Assembly (NCBI GenBank): GCA_022796795.1
Contig: JAAWJI010000002.1
Span: 102,739 to 166,738 of the forward strand
Reading direction: 5' to 3'
DNA: 64,000 nt
DNA from: Lachnospiraceae bacterium
Lineage (GTDB): Bacteria > Bacillota > Clostridia > Lachnospirales > Lachnospiraceae
A program made the translations under genes and the position numbers. Positions within the stretch are counted from its first letter, which is position 1. Every line of letters begins with the position of its first letter. Shown here one piece after another: positions 25,124 through 34,608 of the stretch. The notes beneath the pieces were generated by a model. That model was not told the origin of the DNA. It worked only from the letters and a program-made list of their open reading frames with translations, and searched no databases.

Positions 25124-27310
25124 CTACAGATCGCATCTCTTAAAATACAGCTGATACGCCTGGTACTCCCGGCTTTCCAGAGGCAGGGGAAGTCCGGTCT
25201 CCATAAGGGCGTCTGCAGCAAAAATCCGCCTGCTCTTCTGCTCCTCATACAGGGCTCCCTCCGGCAGTCCCTTCAGACGGATATAGGTCACAGTCATATT
25301 TCCGTGGACCTCCTGCATGACGGCTCCCACCAGCACCTCCCGGCTGTCCTCTGAGATAAATTCCCAGGCTCCCACAGGATCCTGCCCAGGATCCGTGAGT
25401 CGATAGTAAAGACCTGTGCGGATCAAAGCCTCATGCTCCTTGTACTCCTGGATCTGGCTGCGAATCTGATCTTTTTCCTCATCCCCCAGGCTCCCCAGGT
25501 CCAGCTCATACCCGAAGGTTCCCGCCATGGCAGTAACGCCTCTGGTTCCAAGAGGGGTCGTGCGGCCCGTCTGGTGATTGGGAACCGCGGACACATGGGA
25601 GCCCATGGAGCATATGGGATATCCAAAGGAGGTTCCATACTGGATGTGCACCCGGTCCAGGGCATCTGTGTTGTCGCTGCACCAGATCTGCGGACTGTAA
25701 TAGAGCATCCCCAGGTCAAATCTGCCGCCGCCGCCGCTGCAGCCCTCCAGCAGAATATTGGGGTATCTTTGCACCAGCCTCTCCAGGAAATCATAGAGCC
25801 CCAGCACATAGTCGTGCTGCACTCTTCCCTGATCCTGGGTATTCCGAGAATAACAGTCGGCCAGGCTCCGGTTCATATCCCATTTCACATATTCGATATT
25901 TCCCTGATCCAGAACCCGGCAGATCTCCTGAAACATATAATCCACCACATCTGGCCGGGAAAAATCCAGGACAAGCTGATTTCTGGCGCGCACCGGATTC
26001 CGGCCGGGAACGGCCAGTACCCAGTCCGGGTGCTCCTGGTAAAGCTGACTGTCCTCATTGACGCTCTCCGGCTCCAGCCAGATGCCAAATTTCAGGCCCA
26101 GGCTGTTGATCCGTTTGATGAGGCTTCCCAGAGACTCGCCAAGCTTGCCCTCGTTCACATACCAGTCTCCCAGACCGCTGTTGTCGTCATTCCGCTTGCC
26201 GAACCATCCGTCGTCCATGACCAGCATCTCCATGCCAAGCTCTGCGGCCTGGCTGGCCAGCTCATAGAGGGAATCGCCGCTGAAGTCAAAATACGAGGCC
26301 TCCCAGCTGTTCAGCAAAATGGGACGCGGACAATCTTTGTACATTCCCCTGCACAGATGGGTTCGAAAACATCGGTGAAGATTGTGGGACAACTTTGCAA
26401 GTCCTCCGCTGGCATAGGAAAGCACAACCTCCGGCACATAAAAGCGTTCCTCCTTTTCCAGGGGATAGGAAAACAGCTCGTCCGAAAGCCCCAGAAGGGC
26501 CCTTGTCTGATTGTACTGGTCTTTCTCCACTTCACCCTTGAAGCTTCCGCTGTACACCAAAGACATGGCGTAGCAGCTGCCCGCATCCTCCGTAGTCTCA
26601 TGCTCCGCCAGGATCATCATCGGATTATACTGGTGGCTGGAGGTGCCCCTGCGGCTTCCGATGACCTGGGCTCCGTGGGACACAGGAACTCTTTGCACCA
26701 TACGCTCCATGGCATGACGGCCGTAGAAGCTGATGAGATCATACTCTCCGTGGAGCCAGTCCAGGCAGGCTGCCTGCACCTTCTCCAGATAAATCCTTTT
26801 TTCTCCCAGATTGCAAATACAGGCGCTTCTGGTAATAATGTCAAATTCTGGTAGAACCCCATAAAGCAGCGTAACCTGCAGTCTAGTGGCCGGGTCCTCC
26901 ATCTGGATTCTCAGCGTCTCCCCTTCCTCCTGGTCGGCGTATACTGCCGGCAGGCCGGGAAGCTTATATTTTCCTTTTTGAATTTCATGGCTCCGGTAGC
27001 GAAAATCGCAGCCGTAGGAGCCATCTGCATTTTTCACAATAACTGCCGGGCTCCGGTAGTCTCCCGTGCCCTGACACGGCAGCTCCTGGGGCAATGCATC
27101 CAGGGAATAGGTTCGGTCCTCCCCTACATCGTAGGGATTTCCGGAAAATCCCCGATCTGCGTAGCACAAAAGGTAATCCATACACCCTTCTGTCCTGCGC
27201 CCGTAATAGAGGTGCAGAAGGAACCCATAGCTGTCCACCTTCATCTGGTAGGTCGTGTTCTTTGTGTGCAGCGTGAATGTCTTATCTTTTTCTGAATAAA
27301 TAATGCTCAT
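25124..27310 (-). CDS. alpha-galactosidase, GH36
   Basis: 728 residues, the usual length of clan-D GH36 enzymes. The nucleophile is D478 in YVKWDMNRS and the acid/base is D546 in WCSDNTDALDR; PVRARNQLVLDFSRPDV and GCSGGGGRFD are also family motifs. It removes terminal alpha-galactose from raffinose, stachyose or melibiose. No signal peptide is present, so it acts inside the cell on imported oligosaccharides. It is the last gene of the operon with the binding protein at 29068-30360 and the two permeases, 42 bases after the second. Confidence 0.96.
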   Translation of the reverse strand: MSIIYSEKDKTFTLHTKNTTYQMKVDSYGFLLHLYYGRRTEGCMDYLLCYADRGFSGNPYDVGEDRTYSLDALPQELPCQGTGDYRSPAVIVKNADGSYGCDFRYRSHEIQKGKYKLPGLPAVYADQEEGETLRIQMEDPATRLQVTLLYGVLPEFDIITRSACICNLGEKRIYLEKVQAACLDWLHGEYDLISFYGRHAMERMVQRVPVSHGAQVIGSRRGTSSHQYNPMMILAEHETTEDAGSCYAMSLVYSGSFKGEVEKDQYNQTRALLGLSDELFSYPLEKEERFYVPEVVLSYASGGLAKLSHNLHRCFRTHLCRGMYKDCPRPILLNSWEASYFDFSGDSLYELASQAAELGMEMLVMDDGWFGKRNDDNSGLGDWYVNEGKLGESLGSLIKRINSLGLKFGIWLEPESVNEDSQLYQEHPDWVLAVPGRNPVRARNQLVLDFSRPDVVDYMFQEICRVLDQGNIEYVKWDMNRSLADCYSRNTQDQGRVQHDYVLGLYDFLERLVQRYPNILLEGCSGGGGRFDLGMLYYSPQIWCSDNTDALDRVHIQYGTSFGYPICSMGSHVSAVPNHQTGRTTPLGTRGVTAMAGTFGYELDLGSLGDEEKDQIRSQIQEYKEHEALIRTGLYYRLTDPGQDPVGAWEFISEDSREVLVGAVMQEVHGNMTVTYIRLKGLPEGALYEEQKSRRIFAADALMETGLPLPLESREYQAYQLYFKRCDL

Positions 27311-27352
27311 AGTACCCCGTAATAAAATGATAATTTAAATTTCAGGCAACGC

Positions 27353-28195
27353 CTATTTTACCGCTCCATTTACAACGCCGTTGAGGATCTGCTTCTGGCA
27401 GATAATGTAGAAGATCAAAAGCGGCAAAAGAGCCAGTAGATAGGAGGCAAATGCCAGATTGTAGTTGGTTCCGAACTGGGTCTGGAAGGACATCTGGGCC
27501 AGAGGCAGAGTATTCATGCCGCTTCCGGACATGATAACCAGAGGCGTCATAACATCGTTCCATACGCTTAAGGCTGTGATTACGGCAACGGTTGCATGCA
27601 TGGGCCCCATGATGGGGAAAATAATCTTCCAGTAGGTAGTCCATGTGGTAGCTCCGTCTACCCTGGCAGCTTCCTCTAGTGCAATGGGGATATTTACCAG
27701 ATATCCGGAGTAAAGCATGATGTTCATGGGCATATAGAATACCAGGTAGCAGAGGATCACGCCTACCAGGTTTGCAATTCCCCACTGAGCCGTCTGCTTT
27801 ACCAGGGGCATCATCAGGATGGCAAAGGGCACAAACATACCGCTGACAATATACAGATAAGAAAGATTGTACCACTTATTCTTTGCTTTATTCCTTCCGA
27901 TGGCATATCCCACCATGGAGTGAAGCAGAATGGAGAGAATTACGGTAACGCCGGTGATAAGAAGGCTGTTCCGCAGAGATCTCCAGAAATCCGTTACACG
28001 CATGGCCTCCGCAAAATTGGAAAGGCTAAAGCTCTTGGGCAGGGAGAGGATTCCCGCAATGCTGTTGGTCATCTCCGTGGGCTGCTTAAAGGCGATTACG
28101 ATGGTCATATACAGCGGAAAGATCACCGTGATGAGTCCGCAGATCAACAGGATGGTAACAGGCCAATTATATCTTTCTTTTGCTTTAATATTCAT
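27353..28195 (-). CDS. carbohydrate ABC transporter permease (MalG/MsmG type)
   Basis: 280 residues with six hydrophobic segments. The coupling motif EEAARVDGATTWTTYWKIIFP is the EAA loop of sugar permeases. Its start overlaps the end of the upstream permease gene by one base. It should import alpha-galactosides together with its partner. No ATPase gene is in this operon, so a shared MsmK-type ATPase encoded elsewhere is likely. Confidence 0.94.
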   Translation of the reverse strand: MNIKAKERYNWPVTILLICGLITVIFPLYMTIVIAFKQPTEMTNSIAGILSLPKSFSLSNFAEAMRVTDFWRSLRNSLLITGVTVILSILLHSMVGYAIGRNKAKNKWYNLSYLYIVSGMFVPFAILMMPLVKQTAQWGIANLVGVILCYLVFYMPMNIMLYSGYLVNIPIALEEAARVDGATTWTTYWKIIFPIMGPMHATVAVITALSVWNDVMTPLVIMSGSGMNTLPLAQMSFQTQFGTNYNLAFASYLLALLPLLIFYIICQKQILNGVVNGAVK

Positions 28196-29046
28196 TATAA
28201 CTGCTCCTCCTTACTGCTGGTGAACCGAATTTGTGCTACTGAGAATGCTACGATGACAATAAAGAATACCACTGCGTTGGCACTCTGGAAGCCGAACTGG
28301 CCGCCTGCCATACCATTGTTATAAATCAGGAAGGAGATGGATTCCGTGCTCTGTGCGGGCCCCCCCTTGGTCAATGCCATGATCTGGTCGAAAACCATGA
28401 GGAAGTTCTTTCCTGACAATACCATGTTGATGCTGAAGAACGGAATAATCAGGGGGAAGGTCAGGCTCTTAAACTGCTCCCAGCCGGTAGCGCCGTCAAT
28501 GGAACCGGCTTCGTATACATCCTCCGGCACGGTGGAAAGACCGGATATGTAAATAATAGTGTTCATGGCAATGGCCTGCCATGCGCAGACAACCACAATG
28601 CCAACCCAGGCCCAGGTAGTGCTGGCCAAAATACTGGTGCTCTTGAAGATTGCCGGCAGAATGTAGGTGAAGAAATAGTTAAAAATATAGCCTACAACCA
28701 GAGCGCCCAGAATATTCGGTACAAAATACAGGCCGCGCAGCGCGCTCTTAAACCGAATCTTGCTGTTCAGGCCCAAAGCCAGAACCAGACTGATCACATT
28801 AGTCACAATGGTGGCAACCACAGCCATCTTCAGAGTAAACAGATAGGATTTTCCCACCCGGCCATCCTGAAACAGGTCAATGTAGTTCCGAAGTCCTACC
28901 CAGTCGTAGGAGCCATAGCCTTTGAAGTTTGTAAAGCTGTACATAAAGCCTTTGATCAGAGGCAGGGTATTAAACAAAAAGAACAGCAGGACAACGGGAA
29001 TCGTCATCAGCATAAACGTTCTCTTCCTGTCATTGGAATATTTCAT
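28195..29046 (-). CDS. carbohydrate ABC transporter permease (MalF/MsmF type)
   Basis: 283 residues, six membrane segments. The EAA-type loop reads YEAGSIDGATGWEQFKSLTFP. It forms the heterodimeric pore with the next gene. It starts 21 bases after the binding-protein gene. Confidence 0.94.
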   Translation of the reverse strand: MKYSNDRKRTFMLMTIPVVLLFFLFNTLPLIKGFMYSFTNFKGYGSYDWVGLRNYIDLFQDGRVGKSYLFTLKMAVVATIVTNVISLVLALGLNSKIRFKSALRGLYFVPNILGALVVGYIFNYFFTYILPAIFKSTSILASTTWAWVGIVVVCAWQAIAMNTIIYISGLSTVPEDVYEAGSIDGATGWEQFKSLTFPLIIPFFSINMVLSGKNFLMVFDQIMALTKGGPAQSTESISFLIYNNGMAGGQFGFQSANAVVFFIVIVAFSVAQIRFTSSKEEQL

Positions 29047-29067
29047 ATCTTTTACACTCCTCTCCCT

Positions 29068-30360
29068 TTACTGAATTCCGTTCGCTTTGTTGTAGTCTTG
29101 TACCATCTTGATGATATCACGGTTATATCTCTGCCAGTCGGTATCGAATTTTGCCAGGAATGCATCCACGTCCTTCTGAATCAGGAAGGTCTGGATCTGG
29201 GCATCCACAGCCATCTCAGATGGATAGTAGTGGTCCTGATAGTCCGCCATCTTTCCGTTTGTGATATACTCGGTCATACCGTCCAGGTTGGGAGCCAGCG
29301 TAAAGTCGCCCATCTTGCAGGGAACTGCGCTCTGATCGTCCAGATACATCTGTAAATTCTCGTCAGCCAAAAGGAAGCTCAAGACCTCATAGGCTGCTTC
29401 TTTCTTTCCCTCGTCCACACAGGCGGAGGTAACGCAGAACTGCAGGTCCACGCCGGAGTTCAGTGTGTTTCCGTCCGGATCACTGCTTCCCGGTGTCACA
29501 AAAGAGTCGATATCCATATCCGGATTCACGGATTTGATCTGGGGCACTGCGTAGCTTCCGATGGCAAACATGGCAGACTCTCCATTTGCAAATGCAGTAC
29601 AGGCGTCATTATACCCGTAGGCAAAGGGGCCCTCTTCTCCGTAGGCCACAAGCTGTTCAATCTTTTCCGCCACTTCCCGGTACTCTGTGGTAAAGTTAGT
29701 CTTTCCTGCGTTTACCTGCTGGCATACGTCTGCAGGCGCCAGACCTACGGCCAGAGAGTTCCAGGGCGCCAGGCAGGTCCAGGTGTCCTTAAAGCCATAG
29801 TAGAAGGGAAGAATCCCCTGAGACTGAATTTCCTCGCACAATGCAATCAGCTCCTCCCAGGTCTCGGGAATCTCCCAGCCATGCTCCTTGAACATCTCCC
29901 GATTATAGAGAATTCCCGCCGCGTTGGCCACATAGGGAACGCCGTATGTACCTTCCGTGGGCACAAACTCAAGCCCTTCCAGAATATCCCGATAGCCCTG
30001 ATTGATGTCCGCCATTCCCGGATAATCGGATACATCCGCCAGAATACCCGCATCGATGAAGTAAGAGTAGTTGATATCTCCGCCGATTCCCAGAATATCC
30101 GGATAATCCTCGCGGATAAACCGGGTCTTCATAATCGTGGTGGCATCATTGGGAGAATCGATTGTCAGGTGGATATTGTCGTGAGTTCGGTTGAACTCCT
30201 CCTCCAGCTGTTCGAACACACCTACAGCCTCCGGCTTGTACTGCACCAGCTCGATCTCGATCTTACCGCTGTTGTCCTGACTGCCGCATCCGGACAGCAG
30301 CATGGAAGCAGGCAACAGACATGCCAGAAAAAGGCTTACCATTTTGTTCCTCTTTCTCAT
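29068..30360 (-). CDS. sugar-binding lipoprotein of the alpha-galactoside importer
   Basis: 430 residues. The signal peptide ends LLSGCGSQD, giving a lipid-anchored protein. The remainder is a family-1 binding protein (LVQYKPEAVGVFEQLEEEFN, GVPYVANAAGILYN). Position in front of two permeases and a GH36 enzyme suggests raffinose-type oligosaccharides as ligand. It heads the operon and lies divergent to an AraC regulator. Confidence 0.93.
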   Translation of the reverse strand: MRKRNKMVSLFLACLLPASMLLSGCGSQDNSGKIEIELVQYKPEAVGVFEQLEEEFNRTHDNIHLTIDSPNDATTIMKTRFIREDYPDILGIGGDINYSYFIDAGILADVSDYPGMADINQGYRDILEGLEFVPTEGTYGVPYVANAAGILYNREMFKEHGWEIPETWEELIALCEEIQSQGILPFYYGFKDTWTCLAPWNSLAVGLAPADVCQQVNAGKTNFTTEYREVAEKIEQLVAYGEEGPFAYGYNDACTAFANGESAMFAIGSYAVPQIKSVNPDMDIDSFVTPGSSDPDGNTLNSGVDLQFCVTSACVDEGKKEAAYEVLSFLLADENLQMYLDDQSAVPCKMGDFTLAPNLDGMTEYITNGKMADYQDHYYPSEMAVDAQIQTFLIQKDVDAFLAKFDTDWQRYNRDIIKMVQDYNKANGIQ

Positions 30361-30411
30361 CCCATTTTGCTCCTTTCTTTATTGAATGTAGCACTGAATT
30401 TTTGTAAATGT

Positions 30412-30440
30412 ATTATAACATGCCAAAATACGTCCATAAA
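30412..30440 (-). promoter_or_regulatory. promoter of the alpha-galactoside operon
   Basis: Minus strand TTTATG (30435-30440), 17-base spacer, TATAAT (30412-30417). The weak -35 suits an activated or repressed promoter. A regulator-box candidate (30420-30429) lies inside the spacer. Confidence 0.55.
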
Positions 30441-30516
30441 TACCCCGTTTTTTCCTATTTTATACCATTATGCCGTTTTTCCCCACTATAAGAAAAATCG
30501 ACTAGCATTTTGGCAT
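30420..30516. promoter_or_regulatory. inverted 10-bp boxes between sugar operon and AraC gene
   Basis: ATGCCAAAAT at 30420-30429 and its exact complement ATTTTGGCAT at 30507-30516 are 77 bases apart, centre to centre 87. One overlaps the operon promoter; the other lies near a TATACT (30526-30531) that may serve the AraC gene. They are candidate binding sites for the adjacent AraC regulator. Confidence 0.45.
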
Positions 30517-30579
30517 ATTTTCATGTATACTAAAAAAAACGCCTGCTATGCAGGCCATATCATTCGGGAGGAAGCTCAC

Positions 30580-31437
30580 ATGAAAGACATTTTATTCTCC
30601 ATTTTTCCCAACGAAAATTTTGTAGACTTAAACCTCTACCAATTCGGCTGGGAACGCTGTGCACCCTCCCACTGCTTCGGCCCCGCCGCCCGTTCCCACT
30701 ATCTGTTTCACTATGTGATCTCCGGCACGGGCACGCTGAACGCCGATGATTCTTCGGGTACCACCAAGACCTACCAGGTTAAAAGTGGGCAGGGTTTTAT
30801 GATTTTTCCACGTCAGATCAACACGTACATTGCGGACAAGGACCTTCCCTGGGAGTATGTCTGGATCGAATTTGACGGTCTGCGGGTCAGAGAAGCCCTT
30901 TCTATCGCAGGGCTTTCTGTTGACACGCCTATCTACCACGCCCGTTCTCATGACATGCGGGAAACCATGATGCAGGAGATGCTGTATATCGCCCAACACG
31001 GAGATATGGCTCCCTTCCATCTTATGGGACATCTGTACCTTTTTCTGGATTCCCTGACCCGCTCCATCTCGCCCATGCGACTTACCACCTCCAAGGTGGG
31101 AAAGATCCGGGACTTTTACATTCACGAAGCGCTGACATTTATCGAACAAAATTTCCAGAACGATATCTCCGTGGAGGATATCGCGGATAACTGCGGCCTG
31201 AACCGCAGTTATTTCGGCAAAATTTTCAAAAACGCCGTGGGGCGGACCCCCCAGGATTTTCTGCTGAATTACCGCATGACAAAAGCCGCGGAGCTGTTGA
31301 AGCTGACCCATTTGCCCATCGGTGATATCAGCAAGGCAGTGGGCTATGACAATCAGCTTCACTTCTCACGGGCTTTCAAAAACATCTACCATGTGTCGCC
31401 CAGAATGTGGCGAAACGAAAATCCGACCAGCTTTTAA
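30580..31437 (+). CDS. AraC-family transcriptional regulator of the alpha-galactoside operon
   Basis: 285 residues from the ATG at 30580, preceded by GGGAGGAAG. The frame is open far upstream, but that part has no start signals and overlaps the divergent gene. Residues 1-150 form a cupin-type sugar-sensing domain; the C-terminal 100 carry the two AraC helix-turn-helix units (SVEDIADNCGLNRSYFGKIF and PIGDISKAVGYDNQLHFSRAF). Divergent placement makes it the likely regulator of the alpha-galactoside operon, in the manner of MsmR/RafR. It ends in a 4-base overlap with the convergent GH31 gene. A GCCTGC-TAT-GCAGGC hairpin precedes the ribosome site. Confidence 0.93.
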   Translation: MKDILFSIFPNENFVDLNLYQFGWERCAPSHCFGPAARSHYLFHYVISGTGTLNADDSSGTTKTYQVKSGQGFMIFPRQINTYIADKDLPWEYVWIEFDGLRVREALSIAGLSVDTPIYHARSHDMRETMMQEMLYIAQHGDMAPFHLMGHLYLFLDSLTRSISPMRLTTSKVGKIRDFYIHEALTFIEQNFQNDISVEDIADNCGLNRSYFGKIFKNAVGRTPQDFLLNYRMTKAAELLKLTHLPIGDISKAVGYDNQLHFSRAFKNIYHVSPRMWRNENPTSF

Positions 31438-33425
31438 AATTTCAGTTCCCGATAATTGGCCGGGTCTTCATAATCCTTGTGAATTCCGTCATCCTCATAG
31501 AGGATGTAGCTGGAGCCTGCATAGCCGATCATTGTCATATGAGTCGTGTCAATGGCCTCCACATACTGGGCTTCCCTTGCAAGAGGAATACATTTCCCCT
31601 GCCGGATAAACAATGCCACCTCATTCAGGGCAATTTCCACATAGCGATGTCCCTGAGGCAGAATCTCCTCATAGAGAGAGCCGTCCGGCAGGAATTTCAC
31701 AAGCTTCATTTCCTGGGGCAGGTACACGTACCGGCCCCTGGCGTTTTGCGTGTAAACCGGGGCAATCATGATCTCCCCGCCCAGCATGAGCTGATCCTCC
31801 ACCTGGCGGGCATGGGGATCCTTAGGATACTCAAAGGCAAGAGGTTTAAAATACAGGTCATCCCCCAGAGCGGCCTTCATATACTCGCTGTACAGATAGG
31901 GGATCAGCCGGTAGCGGACGCCGATGATATGGCGGAAATCCTCCACGTCCTCAAAGCGGTAGCACTCCTGGTCCCGGGTACCCGCAGCAGAATGATTGCG
32001 CATGAGAGGCGTGAATACCCCCAGAGCCAGCCACCGCAGCAGGAGATCTCTTGTGGCATCTGCGCCAAAGCCTCCCAGATCCGCCCCTGTATACAGGAAT
32101 CCGCACATATTTAAGGAGGGCAGCATCTTCAGATTTAGTAGAAGATGAGACCACCAGGATTTGTTGTCTCCGGTCCAGACTCCGCCGTAGCGGTGCATGC
32201 CGATATAGGAGGACCGGGAAAACATGAGAAACCGTTTATCCGGATCAATGCGCTCAAAGGCCTCCCCGGCAGCCCGGGTCATATAGTAGCCGTACAGATT
32301 GTGAACCTGGTCATGGCGGATCCGTTTTCCGTCCACCTGATGATAAAAGGACTGGTAATCCCGGGGATTGTTGGCAAGTCCCAGAACCGCATCCCGCATT
32401 TCAAAAATTGATACCTGTCCCTGGGTATCCTTAAGAAAGGCCTGAACCTTCTCCTTTATGGCCTCGACGCCCTCCGGCGTGTAGAAAATGGCCGGCTCAT
32501 TCATATCATTCCAGAATCCCTCGATTCCCTGGTCTGTGAGAAACTGGTAGTGGTCCCCAAACCATTTCCGGGCCTCAGGATTCAGCACATCGGGAAAATG
32601 GGTGTCTCCCGGCCACACAGCCGCCACAAAATCGCTGCCATCCTCTCTCTGGCAGAAATATCGGTTTTTCACACCCTCCTCATAAACCTCATAGCCCTTT
32701 TCCACCTTAACTCCCGCATCGATAATGGGAATGAGCCGCAGGTTCTCTTCCTTCATCTCCTGGACAAACTGGGGGAACTCCTGAAAATTCTCCTCATTCA
32801 GGGTAAAGTCCTTGTAGTCCTGCATGTAATCAATATCCATATAGATCATGTCCAGGGGAATCTGATTGTTCCGGTACCCTTTGGCTACCTTTCGAAAGTC
32901 CTCCTTGGTGCAATAACCCCATCGGCTCTGTCCGTATCCAAAGGCAAATTTAGGAGGAATATAGCTTCTGCCAATAAGCTTGCGAAACTGCTTTGCAATA
33001 TGGCGGGCATCCTCTCCCTCTATCACATACAAAGTAAGGTTCGCCTCTTCACAGGATACAGACAAGGTATCCATATGGGTATATCCAATATCAAAAATCA
33101 TTTTGGCCGGATAGTCGAAAAACAGGCCAAAGCTTCTCTCCCCCGACACAAGAATAAAATTGTGAGCGGCATAGAGAGATCTCCGGTCCTCCGTGTGCTC
33201 CGGAATATCGGTACAATCGCTGACATAGCAGTATCCCCTCTTGTTGATCCCCCGGTTTGCCTCCCCAAGTCCATAAACCACATCCTCCTCTGCAAGCGTA
33301 CAGGTGTAGCAGAATCCATCCTCCAGGCAAACGGCTCCATAGGCCATTGGCTCCCCAGACTCCTCCACAGATCCCACAACGGCCTGTGTGTCAAAAGGCG
33401 TTCCGTAGACAATTTTTCGAATCAT
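31434..33425 (-). CDS. GH31 alpha-glucosidase/alpha-xylosidase-type glycosidase
   Basis: 663 residues from the ATG at 33425, eight bases after AAGGAGG. The nucleophile is D307 in GFWNDMNEPAIF, and YTGADLGGFGAD carries the acid/base region. The PPKFAFGYGQSRWGY and DMIYMDIDYM stretches are typical of GH31. No signal peptide, so it is intracellular. Substrate within GH31 (maltose, isomaltose, xyloside) cannot be fixed. It lies between two plus-strand AraC regulators and overlaps the first at its 3' end. Confidence 0.94.
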   Translation of the reverse strand: MIRKIVYGTPFDTQAVVGSVEESGEPMAYGAVCLEDGFCYTCTLAEEDVVYGLGEANRGINKRGYCYVSDCTDIPEHTEDRRSLYAAHNFILVSGERSFGLFFDYPAKMIFDIGYTHMDTLSVSCEEANLTLYVIEGEDARHIAKQFRKLIGRSYIPPKFAFGYGQSRWGYCTKEDFRKVAKGYRNNQIPLDMIYMDIDYMQDYKDFTLNEENFQEFPQFVQEMKEENLRLIPIIDAGVKVEKGYEVYEEGVKNRYFCQREDGSDFVAAVWPGDTHFPDVLNPEARKWFGDHYQFLTDQGIEGFWNDMNEPAIFYTPEGVEAIKEKVQAFLKDTQGQVSIFEMRDAVLGLANNPRDYQSFYHQVDGKRIRHDQVHNLYGYYMTRAAGEAFERIDPDKRFLMFSRSSYIGMHRYGGVWTGDNKSWWSHLLLNLKMLPSLNMCGFLYTGADLGGFGADATRDLLLRWLALGVFTPLMRNHSAAGTRDQECYRFEDVEDFRHIIGVRYRLIPYLYSEYMKAALGDDLYFKPLAFEYPKDPHARQVEDQLMLGGEIMIAPVYTQNARGRYVYLPQEMKLVKFLPDGSLYEEILPQGHRYVEIALNEVALFIRQGKCIPLAREAQYVEAIDTTHMTMIGYAGSSYILYEDDGIHKDYEDPANYRELKF

Positions 33426-33605
33426 GACATAGTCCTCCTTGTTCCGGCAGTCCCCTCTATGCTGCCCTTCTTCTGTTTCATAGTATATATACTTTTCCTT
33501 GCAAAAACTTGCATTATTCTCTATAATTAATAACACAATCTTGACAATTTATGATATGCCCAGAACATTCTCTTTTTACTGGGCTGCGTAGAAAAGGAGG
33601 TCCCC

Positions 33606-34502
33606 ATGCATCCAGATCTGTCCCTGCGGGAAAACGTCACCCACGGCACCCCAGAGCATCCCCTCAGAGCCATGCATTTTACAGCCGGCCAGGGAACTCC
33701 CTACCCGGATCACTTTTTTGTGGAGCGGCACTGGCACAATTATGTAGAAATCATCTTTATTGTAAAGGGAAGTTATCTCTTCGAAATCAATCTGGAAGAT
33801 TCTATTCTAAAGGAAGGGGACCTGTGCATTCTGAACAGCGGAGAACCCCATCAGATTACCGGGCGAGAAAAGAGCGCCATCCATCATGTGCTGCTGTTTG
33901 ATCCTCAAATCCTAAACTTTTCCTATGAGGATGAATGGCAGGCCGATTATATGGCCCCCTTTTTAGAAAGCTCCCTGCTGATCCAGAATATACTGCGTCC
34001 TCAGGAGAAAGCCTATCCGGAGATTCTGGACTGCTTTCGACAGCTGATGGAACAGGGACTTATTCAGAAGCCTGGCTGGTATTTAAGCTGCAAGCTTCTG
34101 CTCCTAAAGCTTTTTGAGGCGGCAATCCGTCATCAGCTCCTCCTCCCGGCAAAGGAAGTGCTCTCCGCCAACAGTACGCGAAAAATCCAGCGCTACAAAA
34201 AAATCGTTTCCTACATGGAAGCCCACTTCCAGGAGCCTTTGTCCCTGGAGGAGCTGTCCGGCCTTATCGGCTATAACAGCCAGTATCTCTGCCGCTTTTT
34301 CCGGGAAATATCCGGCGTATCCCCCATCCAGTACCTGATCGCCTACCGGCTGGAACGATCCTGCACCCTCCTGACAAAAAGTACAAAGCCCATTACGGAG
34401 ATCGCTCTGGACTGCGGTTTTGAAAATATCAGCTATTTTATCCGAAAATTCCGGGAGCATAAGGGGTGTACACCGGGGGAATATCGGAAGTTTTTTGCAT
34501 AA
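33606..34502 (+). CDS. AraC-family transcriptional regulator
   Basis: 298 residues; start ATG follows AAAGGAGG. An N-terminal cupin-like domain (FFVERHWHNYVEIIFIVKG) precedes two C-terminal helix-turn-helix units (SLEELSGLIGYNSQYLCRFF and ITEIALDCGFENISYFIRKF). It is divergent from the GH31 gene across a 180-base gap and may control it. A LacI-type regulator follows 106 bases later. Confidence 0.93.
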   Translation: MHPDLSLRENVTHGTPEHPLRAMHFTAGQGTPYPDHFFVERHWHNYVEIIFIVKGSYLFEINLEDSILKEGDLCILNSGEPHQITGREKSAIHHVLLFDPQILNFSYEDEWQADYMAPFLESSLLIQNILRPQEKAYPEILDCFRQLMEQGLIQKPGWYLSCKLLLLKLFEAAIRHQLLLPAKEVLSANSTRKIQRYKKIVSYMEAHFQEPLSLEELSGLIGYNSQYLCRFFREISGVSPIQYLIAYRLERSCTLLTKSTKPITEIALDCGFENISYFIRKFREHKGCTPGEYRKFFA

Positions 34503-34608
34503 ATTCAATGCAATCTTTTAAATATTGGGGTGACATTCTCCTGAAAACATGTTAGCATGGGAGGTAAGAACTCGGAGTTTAAAGTTTGTGGAGGAATATC
34601 AGACTGTC

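Noticed and set aside
29881..30579. Upstream extension of the AraC regulator at 30580
   Set aside because: It overlaps the divergent sugar-binding-protein gene and the promoter region; the ATG at 30580 has the ribosome site.
33426..33605. TTGCAA/TTGCA inverted repeat near 33500 as an operator between GH31 and AraC genes
   Set aside because: Too short and AT-rich to separate from chance; no clear promoter geometry around it.
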